DNA from: Auricularia sp. M13
Taxonomy: Eukaryota > Basidiomycota > Agaricomycetes > Auriculariales > Auriculariaceae
NCBI GenBank assembly: GCA_037042915.1
Contig: CM073203.1
Coordinates: forward strand, 2,852,001-2,916,000
Length of the DNA stretch: 64,000 nt
Direction of reading: 5' to 3'
The position numbers were made by a program, and so were the translations under genes. Under the pieces are notes generated by a model. That model searched no databases, was not told where the DNA came from, and saw only the letters and a list, made by a program, of their open reading frames with translations. Below are positions 45,099 through 54,896 of this stretch, piece after piece; the first letter of the stretch is position 1; each line of letters begins with the position of its first letter.

Positions 45099-46667
45099 TC
45101 AGCTGAGGCGGCGACACTGCTGGCCTGTTTTTCTACAGGCAAACATGCACCTTGACAAGGCGATCCTCGCTGGTTCCATCGCCAAGCCATATTCGTGGCA
45201 CGCTAGTCCGCTAGTAGCGATTCCACGGTGTTTTCGGGAAGCTACGGCGAAGGTCAATAGTATGCGACAGCTCGTTTGATACCTGGCGACGTACTGATCA
45301 ACTTGCTCATATGTCTCATGGACTGTGTCGACTACTGGTTGTAGCTGGGAGACAATTCCGCGCCAATTGCAGCGCAGCACAAGGTTGACTGGTGTGGGCG
45401 CCGTCAAGTGTCGGAGGATGATGCGCTTCACGTCCGGCAGCGGGATAGACCAAGAATCATTCGCGCCGTCGAGCACAAGCACCGTGAGCCGAGGGCACAC
45501 TAACGCGAGAGGATCAGGGCTTCGATCGCGCATCAGCTGCGCGTGTCCTGAGTTTCGTGACAGCAGGAGGGTGAGCGTCTCCAGATTCGGAAAGGGGCCC
45601 ATGCACGGCAAGAGCAACTCCCACAGCGAAACCGGGATCGTCAGAGATACGACGCGGGACACCACGTCGTCCATGCACAGAGCATCGTGAGGGGGGGACT
45701 CGGCAGCTGCCCATGCGCTTCTGCGCTCTCGCAAGGAGCGTATTTGGCCGGTAACAGCACTGGTCAAATGTAAGACGAACTCTCGAGCGTTGATGACCTC
45801 GAAGGACATATAGAGGCCGCCGGGCAGATGCGTTAACATTACTGATAGAGCTTCTTGCTGCGTCTGATCCGTTGTTAGATGGAGAATATGCATTAATGGA
45901 ACTGTGAAGAGGATCTTCTGGAGACTATGCCGGCCAACGGAAAGCGTTAAGGATGCGAGGCGCTCCCATCGTATCGGCCAGGCGTAATGCAACATATAAC
46001 GAAGACCGCGACCGCTGAGCATCAGATAGCGCACATGCGGAAATGCCTCGGTCAAAGTCAATATGCCAGTGGATACGGATCGAGATTTCTGGCAGTACAT
46101 AACGTTCTGTGCCGTTCCTAATGCCGCAGGAACACGCGCGACGACCAGGTTCTGAAGATATACTGTCTCCATTCCTTGAGGATGGCAGCCATAAGGCAGG
46201 ATGTCGTCGGGAAGGGTGACAAATGATGACGCGCCAGTGTCCGTGCTCGCCTCGAACAAGATGCCGAGAGAACGGAGCGACGACGCTGGACCGCGAAGGA
46301 GATCAAACACCGCGAAGGCATAGCTGATGTGCACGTGCAGCGACAGGGCTGTGTAGCAGCCGAGCTGCGATGCGATGCCTGGCAGCACGGTCGTTTCTAG
46401 TAGCGGCACATCCGGTTCGACCACATTTAGCTCGACATTCATCGGCTTTCCAGCTCCAGCGGAAATGCGTGTAAGAAAGAAAGAAACATCCGCAGGTGAT
46501 GTCCCGACTAGCCGCGGGGCTGCCCAAAAGGTAGGATGACTCCGTGCAAGTTGTCTCCAACGCCTGCTAACACGCATGATCCGCCGAAATTCGTCGAGGC
46601 ACGCACTGTCGAAGACCTGAAGCAGGATCTCGGCTGGTATGCGAGCAGTAAAATCCAGAGGCTGCAT
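45099..46667 (-). CDS. F-box protein, tandem paralogue B
   Basis: 522 residues from ATG 46667 (MQPLDFTARIPAEILLQVFD); an in-frame upstream extension to 46799 has low complexity and I exclude it. The F-box and LRR-like body follow paralogue A closely, for example SFVTLPDDILPYGCHP, EFVLHLTSAVTGQIRSLRER and MDDVVSRVVSLTIPVSLWEL. B has a longer C-terminus of about 50 residues (VASRKHRGIATSGLACHEYG...CRKTGQQCRRLS) because the stop used in A is lost. Substitutions gather in the LRR region, as expected if the pair recognises different targets. Confidence 0.9.
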   Translation of the reverse strand: MQPLDFTARIPAEILLQVFDSACLDEFRRIMRVSRRWRQLARSHPTFWAAPRLVGTSPADVSFFLTRISAGAGKPMNVELNVVEPDVPLLETTVLPGIASQLGCYTALSLHVHISYAFAVFDLLRGPASSLRSLGILFEASTDTGASSFVTLPDDILPYGCHPQGMETVYLQNLVVARVPAALGTAQNVMYCQKSRSVSTGILTLTEAFPHVRYLMLSGRGLRYMLHYAWPIRWERLASLTLSVGRHSLQKILFTVPLMHILHLTTDQTQQEALSVMLTHLPGGLYMSFEVINAREFVLHLTSAVTGQIRSLRERRSAWAAAESPPHDALCMDDVVSRVVSLTIPVSLWELLLPCMGPFPNLETLTLLLSRNSGHAQLMRDRSPDPLALVCPRLTVLVLDGANDSWSIPLPDVKRIILRHLTAPTPVNLVLRCNWRGIVSQLQPVVDTVHETYEQVDQYVARYQTSCRILLTFAVASRKHRGIATSGLACHEYGLAMEPARIALSRCMFACRKTGQQCRRLS

Positions 46668-47629
46668 GTTCGGTGAGCAAACAGGAGCGAGAGTAGAAGA
46701 GGAAGAGCCAACTCCGCAGGTGGACCGGACCGGACCGGTCTGGATCTCTGACTGTCTCCGAGTCCGAGAGCGACTGCTTGCAGATGAAATAGATATCACA
46801 TTAGCTTACCCAACGACGCGTTGGACCTGTCTTGGGCAGTTGAATTGGACAGCCAGATTTAACCATTGCAATTAACCTGAGCCACAAGCCCCATCACAGA
46901 TAGAGCGAACTTTCGAGAGTGGGTTACATGCAAGACTCGCTCAACTCCGGGGAGGACCATTTACCATGAGAATCGAAGCATCGACCTCCGGCTCCTCAAA
47001 GCACCGGCGAAACGATTCTGTGGGAGTTAATCCCGCCAGGAAGCTTCCACTTGCCTTCGAGGCTTGTTTGTTGCGGAAGCGGCGAGCGCAGCATCGTTGA
47101 CATCTTGAATAGCACCAGACCACAAGAACATATAGACTCCGAACTACGATCGATAACCCTGACAAGAATTGCGGTAGGTGTAAGTGACTGATTCCGTCGA
47201 CTTCTTTGAATCGCGGGAATTATCTGGGAAAGATCGGTCCTCCCCTCAGCAACTTGCGTACTGCCCATAAGGTGTGCGCCTGGTGTGCCGCCGTGTGGGA
47301 CAGGACCCATCAGCTCCAACTTCCACAATGTCCTGGCAGCAACCGCTCCCTGCCGGCGGACACCAGCCGATCGCTGCACCACAGGCCCAGGGGGACTCCT
47401 CTCACTGGTTGGGCTTGACGCTTGACTCGGACGCCGTGGCTGCGACGAGTAAGTATCGTTTAGCATAAAGAACGGCGCTCAAAGCACCGCGCACTCACGC
47501 AAACTGCATTACGGACGCCACGCGGCGAAGAACTGCCTGTACTGTAGACTGCAGACCCTCACTCGCCATGCTTGGTCTTGTCCCACTGCAGCACACCTCA
47601 CCGGCATGGACGGGACAGAAGAAAATAAA
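46668..47629. other. intergenic, no supported gene
   Basis: The first part is the duplicated 5' flank of the F-box gene. The remainder has short frames without motifs. Confidence 0.55.
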
Positions 47630-49034
47630 TCATGTCTTTTTTGATTCTGAATCTGACGAGCCAGCAGCAGCGCGCCGCATCCTCAGCATCGTGCGCAGCA
47701 CAGAAGTATGCACAAGCTCCTTGAGCGGATCGCCGTCGGGCATGGCGCCGTGCGCGTGCACGTACGTCTCCAGCGCGTCGCCCATGAGGCCCATCACCTG
47801 TAGTGCGCGTTAGCACTTCTTCAACGCCGCTGCTCATCGCACGGCGCACCTCGTACTGCAGCCCCAGATGGAAGTATATCCGCCCGATGGCCGACAGGTA
47901 CAGCCCCCACGCCGTGCCCTCTGGATCGGACGCGGGGTCGAGCACGGCGACCGCGCGGCGGTGGTATCGCTGGACGACGTCGTTTTGCGCCGGTTCGTGC
48001 TGCGACATGAAGCCGAAGGCGAGGCTCGTGTACACCGAGGCCACTGAGCAGTTCGCGTGAGTTGCAGATCGTAGAAAATGGAGGTAGATTTGATTTGGGG
48101 GGAGGACGCACGCATGCACTGTTGTGTGGGGTTTAGGCCCTGTTTCCTTCGTCGTTGTTCGAAATGCTCGGCGATTACGAGTGCGAGGGGTAATATTGGG
48201 CTGGAAGTCATGTCAGTTTGGGGCAGCCGTTGGGAGCACTGGGACAGTGCAGCAGAGGCGAAACACGGTACTCACAAGATCTCATGGCCCGGACCGAGAT
48301 CGAGCAGCTGCGTCACGGGCAGAATATCCTTCAACGCGTCCTGGACGGCCAGATGCCACGCCTGCGCCCAGGCCCACTGCACGAACGGCGGGTTGACGGT
48401 GTCCTCGTCGACAATGGACGCCACAGTCGCGAGCGCAATCGCGCGCTCGCGCTCGCGCGGGTGCACGCTGTCGTCCCAGCCGGCGCGCAGGAGCTTGAAC
48501 AGCGTGAGCACGGCGACGTTGTGCATCTTGTCCGCCGGCGCGTCGGCGTCGGCGTCCAGCAGCTTGGCGGCGATGGCGGCAAGCACGGCCGCGTCGGCGC
48601 CGTCGATCAGCGCGTCCCGCCAGAGCCTGGAAACAGCTTAGAGCGCGCGGAGGACGCGGCGGGCGGTGCGCACCCCGCCAGCGTGTCCCACGCGTCGGAC
48701 ATCATCTCGAGCTCGACGAGCTGCGCGCCCCACCGGTATTTGTACTCGTACTGCGGCGGCAGCGGCGGGTCGGGCTTGAACTCGTCCGACCAGAGGCTTT
48801 GTTCCATGCTGCCCGGCGCGTTAGCAGCTAGCAGTACGTACTTACTCGCGTGTACCGTCTCCATACGTAGGCCACGCCAGCACCGGCGGCAACGACGGTG
48901 GCGAGCCCATAACGCGCAATACGAGACTTGGGCACTATTCGAGGCTTGTACAGTCGCAGAGCACTGCGTATGGTTCCGAGCGACATGAGGAGCAGATCGA
49001 GCAAGCGCGCCGAGGCCGCGGGATCAATTTTCAT
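47630..49034 (-). CDS. TPR-like protein with an N-terminal membrane anchor
   Basis: ATG 49034 starts KIDPAASARLLDLLLMSLGT; residues about 45-60 form a single hydrophobic anchor (YGLATVVAAGAGVAYVW) behind basic residues, a layout common in mitochondrial inner-membrane proteins. Exon 2 gives MEQSLWSDEFKPDPPLPPQY and KYRWGAQLVELEMMSDAWDT. Then comes LWRDALIDGADAAVLAAIAA and a helical-repeat body (NVAVLTLFKLLRAGWDDSV, TVNPPFVQWAWAQAWHLAVQ). The last exons give VYTSLAFGFMSQHEPAQND, AWGLYLSAIGRIYFHLGLQY and MGDALETYVHAHGAMPDGD, which look like TPR helices. Exons 2 to 5 join in phase. The first junction (37-nt intron, 48845-48809) does not, by one base. I do not recognise the family with certainty. 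Confidence 0.65.
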
Positions 49035-49526
49035 TCTCAGTGCTCCCTTCTTGGATTCGGACCTCCCTGGCGTTCGAGGGACTAGTACCGATACAGCGTT
49101 GTGCGCTGCAGCATACGCTTGCGTCATTCGTGCGAGGTGACTGTACATCAGACTCGGAACGGCGGTTGTTGGAGACTGAACACCCGAACAAGAGTCGCAA
49201 TTGGACCTGAACCCGTAGGAAGCCGTAGGAACGCCAGGTAGAGCCACACGTCTGCATCAACATCGCGAAGCACATGTAGGCATCTTTTTTGGCCACCATA
49301 ATTTGCTCAATAATTCACGCAGTTGCTCTTCCAGCAGACGGGCAGGCAGCAGAACACCCGCGCCTGATCCGCTTCGTGTCGCTTCTGAACGATTGCCATT
49401 GACGCTTTCAGGCAACATATCTTGCTAGACAACTCTCTGGTGAGTGAACTGGCGTGAGGCACCAGTTGTCAATTCACAGGTCAACAGACACAATTTGTTG
49501 AATTAGACACGCTTTTTGAATTCTCG
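49035..49526. other. divergent promoter region
   Basis: Separates the minus-strand TPR-like gene from the plus-strand MYND gene. No TATA box or repeat stands out. Confidence 0.5.
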
Positions 49527-50861
49527 ATGAGCTACTCCTCAACCAAAGCTATGGCCAACACACTGGCATGGGGCTTAGCGGACCAGCCCGAACCGACGGC
49601 TTGCCCTGATTGCCTCCGCAACTTTTCGTCCAGGTTCCTTGAAGACACCGAAAACGAATTGCAGGAGCACGTCTCGCGTCTCCGAGTCGACTGCCACGCG
49701 CTGTTCGATGCATGCATTGCGACCCTCACAACTCCGCGGACGGCAGAAGAGCTGGAGCGCCTGGCCCTCGCACTCGCTGCTAACCGCAGACAGTGCAGCA
49801 TTCACCGGCTGGCCTCACGACCTTTCAGGGCCGAGGAGTACCTGGGTTCCCTCACCTCGTCTGCGGCCGATTTATTTACTACGGCTGTGCGGGTGGGCGA
49901 CAATGCCTTTATGGACCGCGTGGAGAAGGCAAACAAGACGTTTGGCGACAAGAAAGGCCGGTGGCCCGCGCGCGTCGAGCAACTCTTCCCCGGCGGTGTT
50001 CCGGCGACGGTCGACGCTCTACTGAGCTACAGCGAGCAGTACATCAGCGCGGGTCCCCTCTGCATGCTCGGAGAAATGGTCAACGTCGCCCGTCCGGTGA
50101 TCATGCCCGTTCTGGAGCAGGACCCCTTCCGCGCGCGGCTCGTCAATATCGTCCTCAAAATGCTGGATCCCGCCGCGTCCCAGACAACCGCGCGCACGAC
50201 TTGGACTTTCGGCGGCAAGGCGTCCTATTCGCTTCCCTGCCACGTGCTCTCAGTGCTGTCGGACGGCGCGGGGGCACGCCCCGACGACGGCTCGCGCTTC
50301 TTTGCCGGACACCACGCTGTGCTCCTCCGCCTGCTTAGCCACGTTGCCGATCGCATGGAGGACACCGACCCCATGTTCCCCTGGCTTGCCAAATTCAGCC
50401 TCGAGCTGGCCGACCACTGCGGCGACCCCGTGCCCGCGGGCGTCGACCGCTGGTTCGACGCGCCCGGCCGCTGCCGCTGCCGCAAGCAGGTGACCGCGCA
50501 GACGGTGCACACGCTGATCCTGATGACCAAGTCCCAGCGCGTCTGCGCCGGCCCTTCGTGCTCGCTCTCCATCTTCCAGAAGGAGGACGGCAAGCCGTTC
50601 CAGGCGTGCGCGCGCTGCAGGGTGCCGCGCTACTGCTCGCGCGCGTGCCAGCTCGCCGACTGGCGCGGCGCGCCGCCGCACAAGGACCTCTGCACCGTCT
50701 TCTGCACTCTGAAAGCGCACGAGTGCGTGCGCGGCAACTTGCCGGAGTTTGAGGCCGCGTTTGCGGGCGCGGAGCCGCTGTTTAGCGAGGCGGACAGGCA
50801 GGCGCTCCATGCGTTCGTCTCTAGCGATTGCGAGCACTCCCGCTCCTCTGCGCACGCCTAG
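49527..50861 (+). CDS. MYND-type zinc-finger protein
   Basis: Intronless, 444 residues, ATG 49527. The long N-terminal part is helical with no named domain. A C-terminal MYND finger at about residues 345-395 reads CAGPSCSLSIF, ACARCRVPRYCSRACQLADW and PPHKDLC, and all the Cys/His ligands are present. MYND fingers bind proline-rich partners and are very common in Agaricomycete genomes on proteins of unknown role. The first 10 kb of this half of the window also hold a broken relative (42.0-42.9 kb). No sign of frame damage here. Strong codon bias towards C or G at third positions suggests a constrained, functional gene. Confidence 0.9.
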   Translation: MSYSSTKAMANTLAWGLADQPEPTACPDCLRNFSSRFLEDTENELQEHVSRLRVDCHALFDACIATLTTPRTAEELERLALALAANRRQCSIHRLASRPFRAEEYLGSLTSSAADLFTTAVRVGDNAFMDRVEKANKTFGDKKGRWPARVEQLFPGGVPATVDALLSYSEQYISAGPLCMLGEMVNVARPVIMPVLEQDPFRARLVNIVLKMLDPAASQTTARTTWTFGGKASYSLPCHVLSVLSDGAGARPDDGSRFFAGHHAVLLRLLSHVADRMEDTDPMFPWLAKFSLELADHCGDPVPAGVDRWFDAPGRCRCRKQVTAQTVHTLILMTKSQRVCAGPSCSLSIFQKEDGKPFQACARCRVPRYCSRACQLADWRGAPPHKDLCTVFCTLKAHECVRGNLPEFEAAFAGAEPLFSEADRQALHAFVSSDCEHSRSSAHA

Positions 50862-51689
50862 GCCGATCTCGCGTGGAAACCCGAGGTCGAGGCAAGCAGA
50901 TCCTGGCTTTTCTTGTGCTGCAGATTCGGACTGCAGAAGTAACAAATCTCAAACGCATCGCGCGCTTCTGCGCAGCCTTGTCTCGCACATGATCTCTTCA
51001 AATTGTATGTTCCTGCTATCGTGTTTTTCTTGCTATCCCGGTCCCTGAAAGCCGATCTTCCACATGTACTAAAAATGCTACTGGTGTTGTAGTGGTCAGT
51101 TGAAGAAACCATAGCCTCGCGCAGGAGAGCTGCAACCCCTTAATAAATATGCGAGATCATACGTTGTTCCTTATCTGCGCTTCCAGATGAGATGGAACTT
51201 TTACTCCGGGAGGAGTGTGAAGAGCAGGCATCAATGATCTGGCCGACTAGTGAGGCATTGCCTGCCATGGACAATATTATTTGTCCAGACCGATATCCAA
51301 CTTGAAACTTCTGTCAAAGCTGATGAACATTCGACTGTTCAACATATTTATGTTGGAAGCGCGCGGGCCCAGATGACATTCAATCTGAGAAAGCTCCACG
51401 AAAAGGACCATAAATAACCAGTCTTTGTGATGCTCAGGTTGTGATAGTGTGTGCGGCCTGCGGAGCAGTTTAGATTTTGCGGCCAATGTGAATGTATACT
51501 CACTAAGATGCTACTTGGAGTTGAGCCCATCGCTTGAACAGCAGCTTCTGCGGCTTTCGCCCGGTCCTATCAGCGACGTTACTCGAGATATGTTTATCAA
51601 GCAAAAGATGACTGAGCGTGCCTCCGCAGCCTTGCACCTTTCTTTTAATGTCTTCAGCTCTGATTCTGCAAGCTACGACACGCACTTCA
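50862..51689. other. intergenic, no supported gene
   Basis: AT-richer sequence with only short open frames. Between the MYND stop and the next minus-strand gene. Confidence 0.55.
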
Positions 51690-52730
51690 TCAACGCAAGC
51701 ACAAGTTCATAGGGCAAGAAGGACGTACGATTCTCATGTCGCTCCGTTCTCGGACCTGCTGACGTATCCGATGGAGAAGGTCCTCGACAGTAAGCTCCAC
51801 CACATGGACTGCATTTGGCGCCTGATCACTGAAAAGGGCGAGGTCGGCCTTTACTGTCGCTCGGAGTTTGTCCAACTGTTCTTGGTTAAGTTTTCCGCGC
51901 ACATACACAGCTTCGAATAGGTTCTGCAACCCCTTTTCGAGTTTCTGGTTGGAGTGCTGCACGAGCTGTGCGGTCTCCGGGTTCACAAGGGATATACGGG
52001 GCCTTAGTGTCGCCAGGCGGATTTTCGCGGTCCCGCCGTGCTGGAAGGCCTCGCCCTTCCTCCCGTGGGCATTGTACCGAACTCGGTGTCGGATGAGCAC
52101 AAATAGCGCCGTCGCATACCACATACACATGTGAGAGAGCGCGCTGTAGTCCCGTGCAAAAATGCCAAGCGCGTCAGCGAGGACGACAACATCGAGAATG
52201 TTGATCATGCCGGGGGTGACGTTGACGAGCGTCTGGACGAGTTCATATGGACTGCGCTTTCCGAGTATGAGGGTGTCCAGCGCGTTGGATATCTTCACCG
52301 AATCGAGGCGCACAGCGGCGCTGAGATTGCTGAGCAGCTGGTCCACAGAGCTGAGCTTGGAGGGCCCGGTGAGACGCCCCTCGTCGTTACGGAAACGTTC
52401 GAAACGGGCGTAGCGATGGTCCGTCTTTCCGTCGGCAGTGAAGATGTAATGAACGACCACGAGCTCGTGCTGGTCGGACCGATAGTGGTGAACGTCGCGA
52501 ACATGGCAGGCGGTTATATCGTCATAGTATGGTGGCGGACCCATCATGGATTCACAGGTGATTTTGCTGAGCAGATGAGGCACGCTCGATGACAACGGTT
52601 CTCTCTGGACCACTGGGAAAACGATACGCGTTTGGACGTCCATAGTATACTCCATAAAACCGTCCGTAGTTTTCTCTGGATCTGGAGAAGAGCAGAGCAG
52701 GTAGAGCGGGGCGCAGCGACTGAAGAACAT
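51690..52730 (-). CDS. protein of unknown function
   Basis: 346 residues, intronless as read, from ATG 52730. No signal peptide is obvious, although the first 15 residues (FFSRCAPLYLLCSS) are hydrophobic. Notable stretches are YRSDQHELVVVHYIFTADGK, HRYARFERFRNDEGRL, LVQTLVNVTPGMINILDVVV and MCMWYATALFVLIRHRVRY; the last is hydrophobic enough for one membrane pass. The C-terminal third is helical and charged (KLNQEQLDKLRATVKADLAL). I do not recognise the family; the length of the open frame and its codon bias are the main support. An upstream exon cannot be excluded. Confidence 0.6.
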   Translation of the reverse strand: MFFSRCAPLYLLCSSPDPEKTTDGFMEYTMDVQTRIVFPVVQREPLSSSVPHLLSKITCESMMGPPPYYDDITACHVRDVHHYRSDQHELVVVHYIFTADGKTDHRYARFERFRNDEGRLTGPSKLSSVDQLLSNLSAAVRLDSVKISNALDTLILGKRSPYELVQTLVNVTPGMINILDVVVLADALGIFARDYSALSHMCMWYATALFVLIRHRVRYNAHGRKGEAFQHGGTAKIRLATLRPRISLVNPETAQLVQHSNQKLEKGLQNLFEAVYVRGKLNQEQLDKLRATVKADLALFSDQAPNAVHVVELTVEDLLHRIRQQVRERSDMRIVRPSCPMNLCLR

Positions 52731-53655
52731 CGTGCTGTTAGGTAGTTAGGTAGGTAGGTGGATGCGGTATTGGCCGGTGCCTCACCTCGAACGTGCGGTC
52801 GCCATCCGGCAAGAACACAACATCAGTGCAGTTCATGGCGCTGATCCATGCTAAATAGTGAAAAAGGTTATCGAAAGCAGTAACGATGGACATCTTTCCA
52901 TCCCTTCGGCACTACTGCTTAGTACCTACCCGACTTCCTCACCTTAGCCACGCCTCTGCGACACACGTTTCAGCACGAACCTCCAATAGTGCGTAATGTG
53001 TTGTTTGCACGCCTTTCGTCAACCTTAGATGATGATAAAGCCCAGCGGTTATGCGAACTGAAATTTCTCACCTGACTTCTCAGAGCATGTCAATGCGGAG
53101 ACTCGTGGGAATCCAATAGCAACCAGTGGGTACCAGTTCCGCGGATGGTCGGAGCAAGTAGATTTGAACACATGGCAGCTCGCGCTTGCGTGTGAGCGAG
53201 ATCTACGAAAGGACGAAGACTTCCGGGTCCGTCGGTGACTGTGGCACTGAAGAAGGCATGGCAAAACGTGTGGAATGCTGGCGAAAACACGGAGATGGGC
53301 AAGCTATAGCGGAAAACCCACGCAAGAACGGCCTCGAGGACTAGCGCAGAGCGGCAGGAAAGACAAAGTCCATAAAGAAGCCGCAGTGCGCTGTACCAAT
53401 ACCCGCAAGTGTACAGCAGACAGGCTCTGCTCGCCGATCTGTGCGGTGCGCCGCAGGACTGAGTGTAAACAGTGAACACGAGGGCGCGGGCGTGAATGGA
53501 GCCAAAGGCGATGATACAGCGGCGGAGGCAGGAGCCGGAGTAAGAAAAAGCTGAGCGCCAGGAGCTACGCCTGAAGAATAGGCTGAAGATGAAGATGGCG
53601 GTTGAGACGAGCCTGAAGTTGCCATACATCGTGAAAACGGGAATGCATTGCCGCC
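52731..53655. other. intergenic, no supported gene
   Basis: A long minus-strand frame covers 53090-53902. It has an odd Cys/Ser/Arg-rich composition, no conserved motif, and crosses the hairpin described next, so I do not call it a gene. Confidence 0.45.
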
Positions 53656-53786
53656 GAAAGAAGCACGTTTTCAGCCAAGGACGCGCTCGGACTGCTCCCC
53701 GAGCTCTCAGACTTTTACCGGGAGGGGTAAAAGTCTGACAGCAGCAGTCCGAGCGCGTCCTGATTTGCCGAAAACGTGCTTCTTTC
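53656..53786. repeat. long near-perfect hairpin
   Basis: The left arm (53656-53719) starts GAAAGAAGCACGTTTTC and ends CAGACTTTTACC. The right arm (53726-53786) is its reverse complement, from GGTAAAAGTCTG to GAAAACGTGCTTCTTTC, with six bases between. A few mismatches and small gaps occur mid-stem. It lies 137 bp left of a hAT MITE. Confidence 0.9.
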
Positions 53787-53914
53787 GCTTGCAGTGTGTC
53801 CCAGTTTTGCTGATTTATGGATTGAAGAGCGACGGCCTCGCGCATGCAGGGCAGCATCCGCGCAGCGACCATGCAGCGACAGCAGAGCCTGTGAATAGGC
53901 AACGTGCGTCCAGC

Positions 53915-54518
53915 AAGCCGATTCGGGATGTAAACCGTGGGCCCGTCGACGGGTGACGGTCATCTCGAGACGGGCTCGAACGGGTACGGGCCGTCTCCAA
54001 GCCAGCTCCCAGCTTGAGACGGGACGGGACGGATTGACCGACGGCCGTCCGACGGGTTGGCCGGCGACGGGTAAGCTTGGACGGTTGGATGGGCGCCCAG
54101 ATACAGCGTTCAGGTCTTGAGGCTATCTTGAATGTGAGCTACACCTCGGAGACGTCGTAGGACAGTCAGACGGCTCTTACGACGGTCCATTGGGTCCCGA
54201 GCGTGCACGCGTTCTGGTCAGCTACGACACCAGCGCCCTTCCCTATATCTTTCTGTGAGTGAGCAAACTGCTACCTCAGCTAGTAGCTCAAGTACTCACA
54301 TCATTCGGTGCGAGGACCTCTGCTCAGAGGACCTGATGGTGCTATACTGGCGTCGAACCCGTCTGACCGTCGTCGAACCCGTCGACGGTACGGGTTGAAC
54401 CGGTTGTACCGGTCACGTGCTTGGCTGTCGGAGTGTCGTACGGGACGGGTTCGAACCCGTCCCGTCCGTCACGTCTGCACGGTTTGCACGGGTACCGGCT
54501 TACATCCCTAAAGCCGAT
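53915..54518. mobile_element. 588-bp non-autonomous hAT transposon (MITE)
   Basis: The element spans 53923-54510. It begins TCGGGATGTAA and ends TTACATCCCTA, a hAT-type terminal inverted repeat (TAGGGATGTAA). A perfect 8-bp duplication, AAGCCGAT, flanks it at 53915-53922 and 54511-54518. Inside, GACGGG / CCCGTC units crowd both ends, and a GACGGGTTCGAACCCGTC palindrome lies at about 54445-54462. No transposase. Confidence 0.95.
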
Positions 54519-54896
54519 AGGGGGAGAGTTTTCAGCGAGCCGAACAAGTCTGCGATCTCTCGTACGCCGAGTCGGGCTTCATGAGTGTCAGGTGGAGGAC
54601 GACGACATTGGGGAGCACCTGAGCCTGTCGGATATTCGAGCCCCGAAACCCGCGGCCGTACCGCGCGTTACGGCCGTTAAACGTTAAACCCGCGGACGAC
54701 GGCCCTTGACGATTCTGTGTTACGTACATATCCAGCGCAAGAGAGCACGTCGCATTCCATTTTACTACTACCACTCCTCCCACTACTTCCTCCTCCATTC
54801 GTCCGTATCGTATCATATACATCGTAAGTAACTGAGTATGTAAAGCATCGCGCAAAACAGATCGCTGCCTCTTCTCGTTAGGCACCACAGGACACG
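54519..54896. other. 3' flank of the transporter gene
   Basis: No coding region is supported between the MITE and the transporter stop codon. Confidence 0.5.

Noticed and set aside
53090-53902. 270-codon minus-strand frame
   Set aside because: Crosses the long hairpin, has odd Cys/Ser/Arg composition and no motif; most likely chance.
54445-54462. GGTTCGAAC motif as a tRNA T-loop
   Set aside because: Part of the GACGGG palindrome inside the hAT MITE; no acceptor stem or anticodon arm around it.
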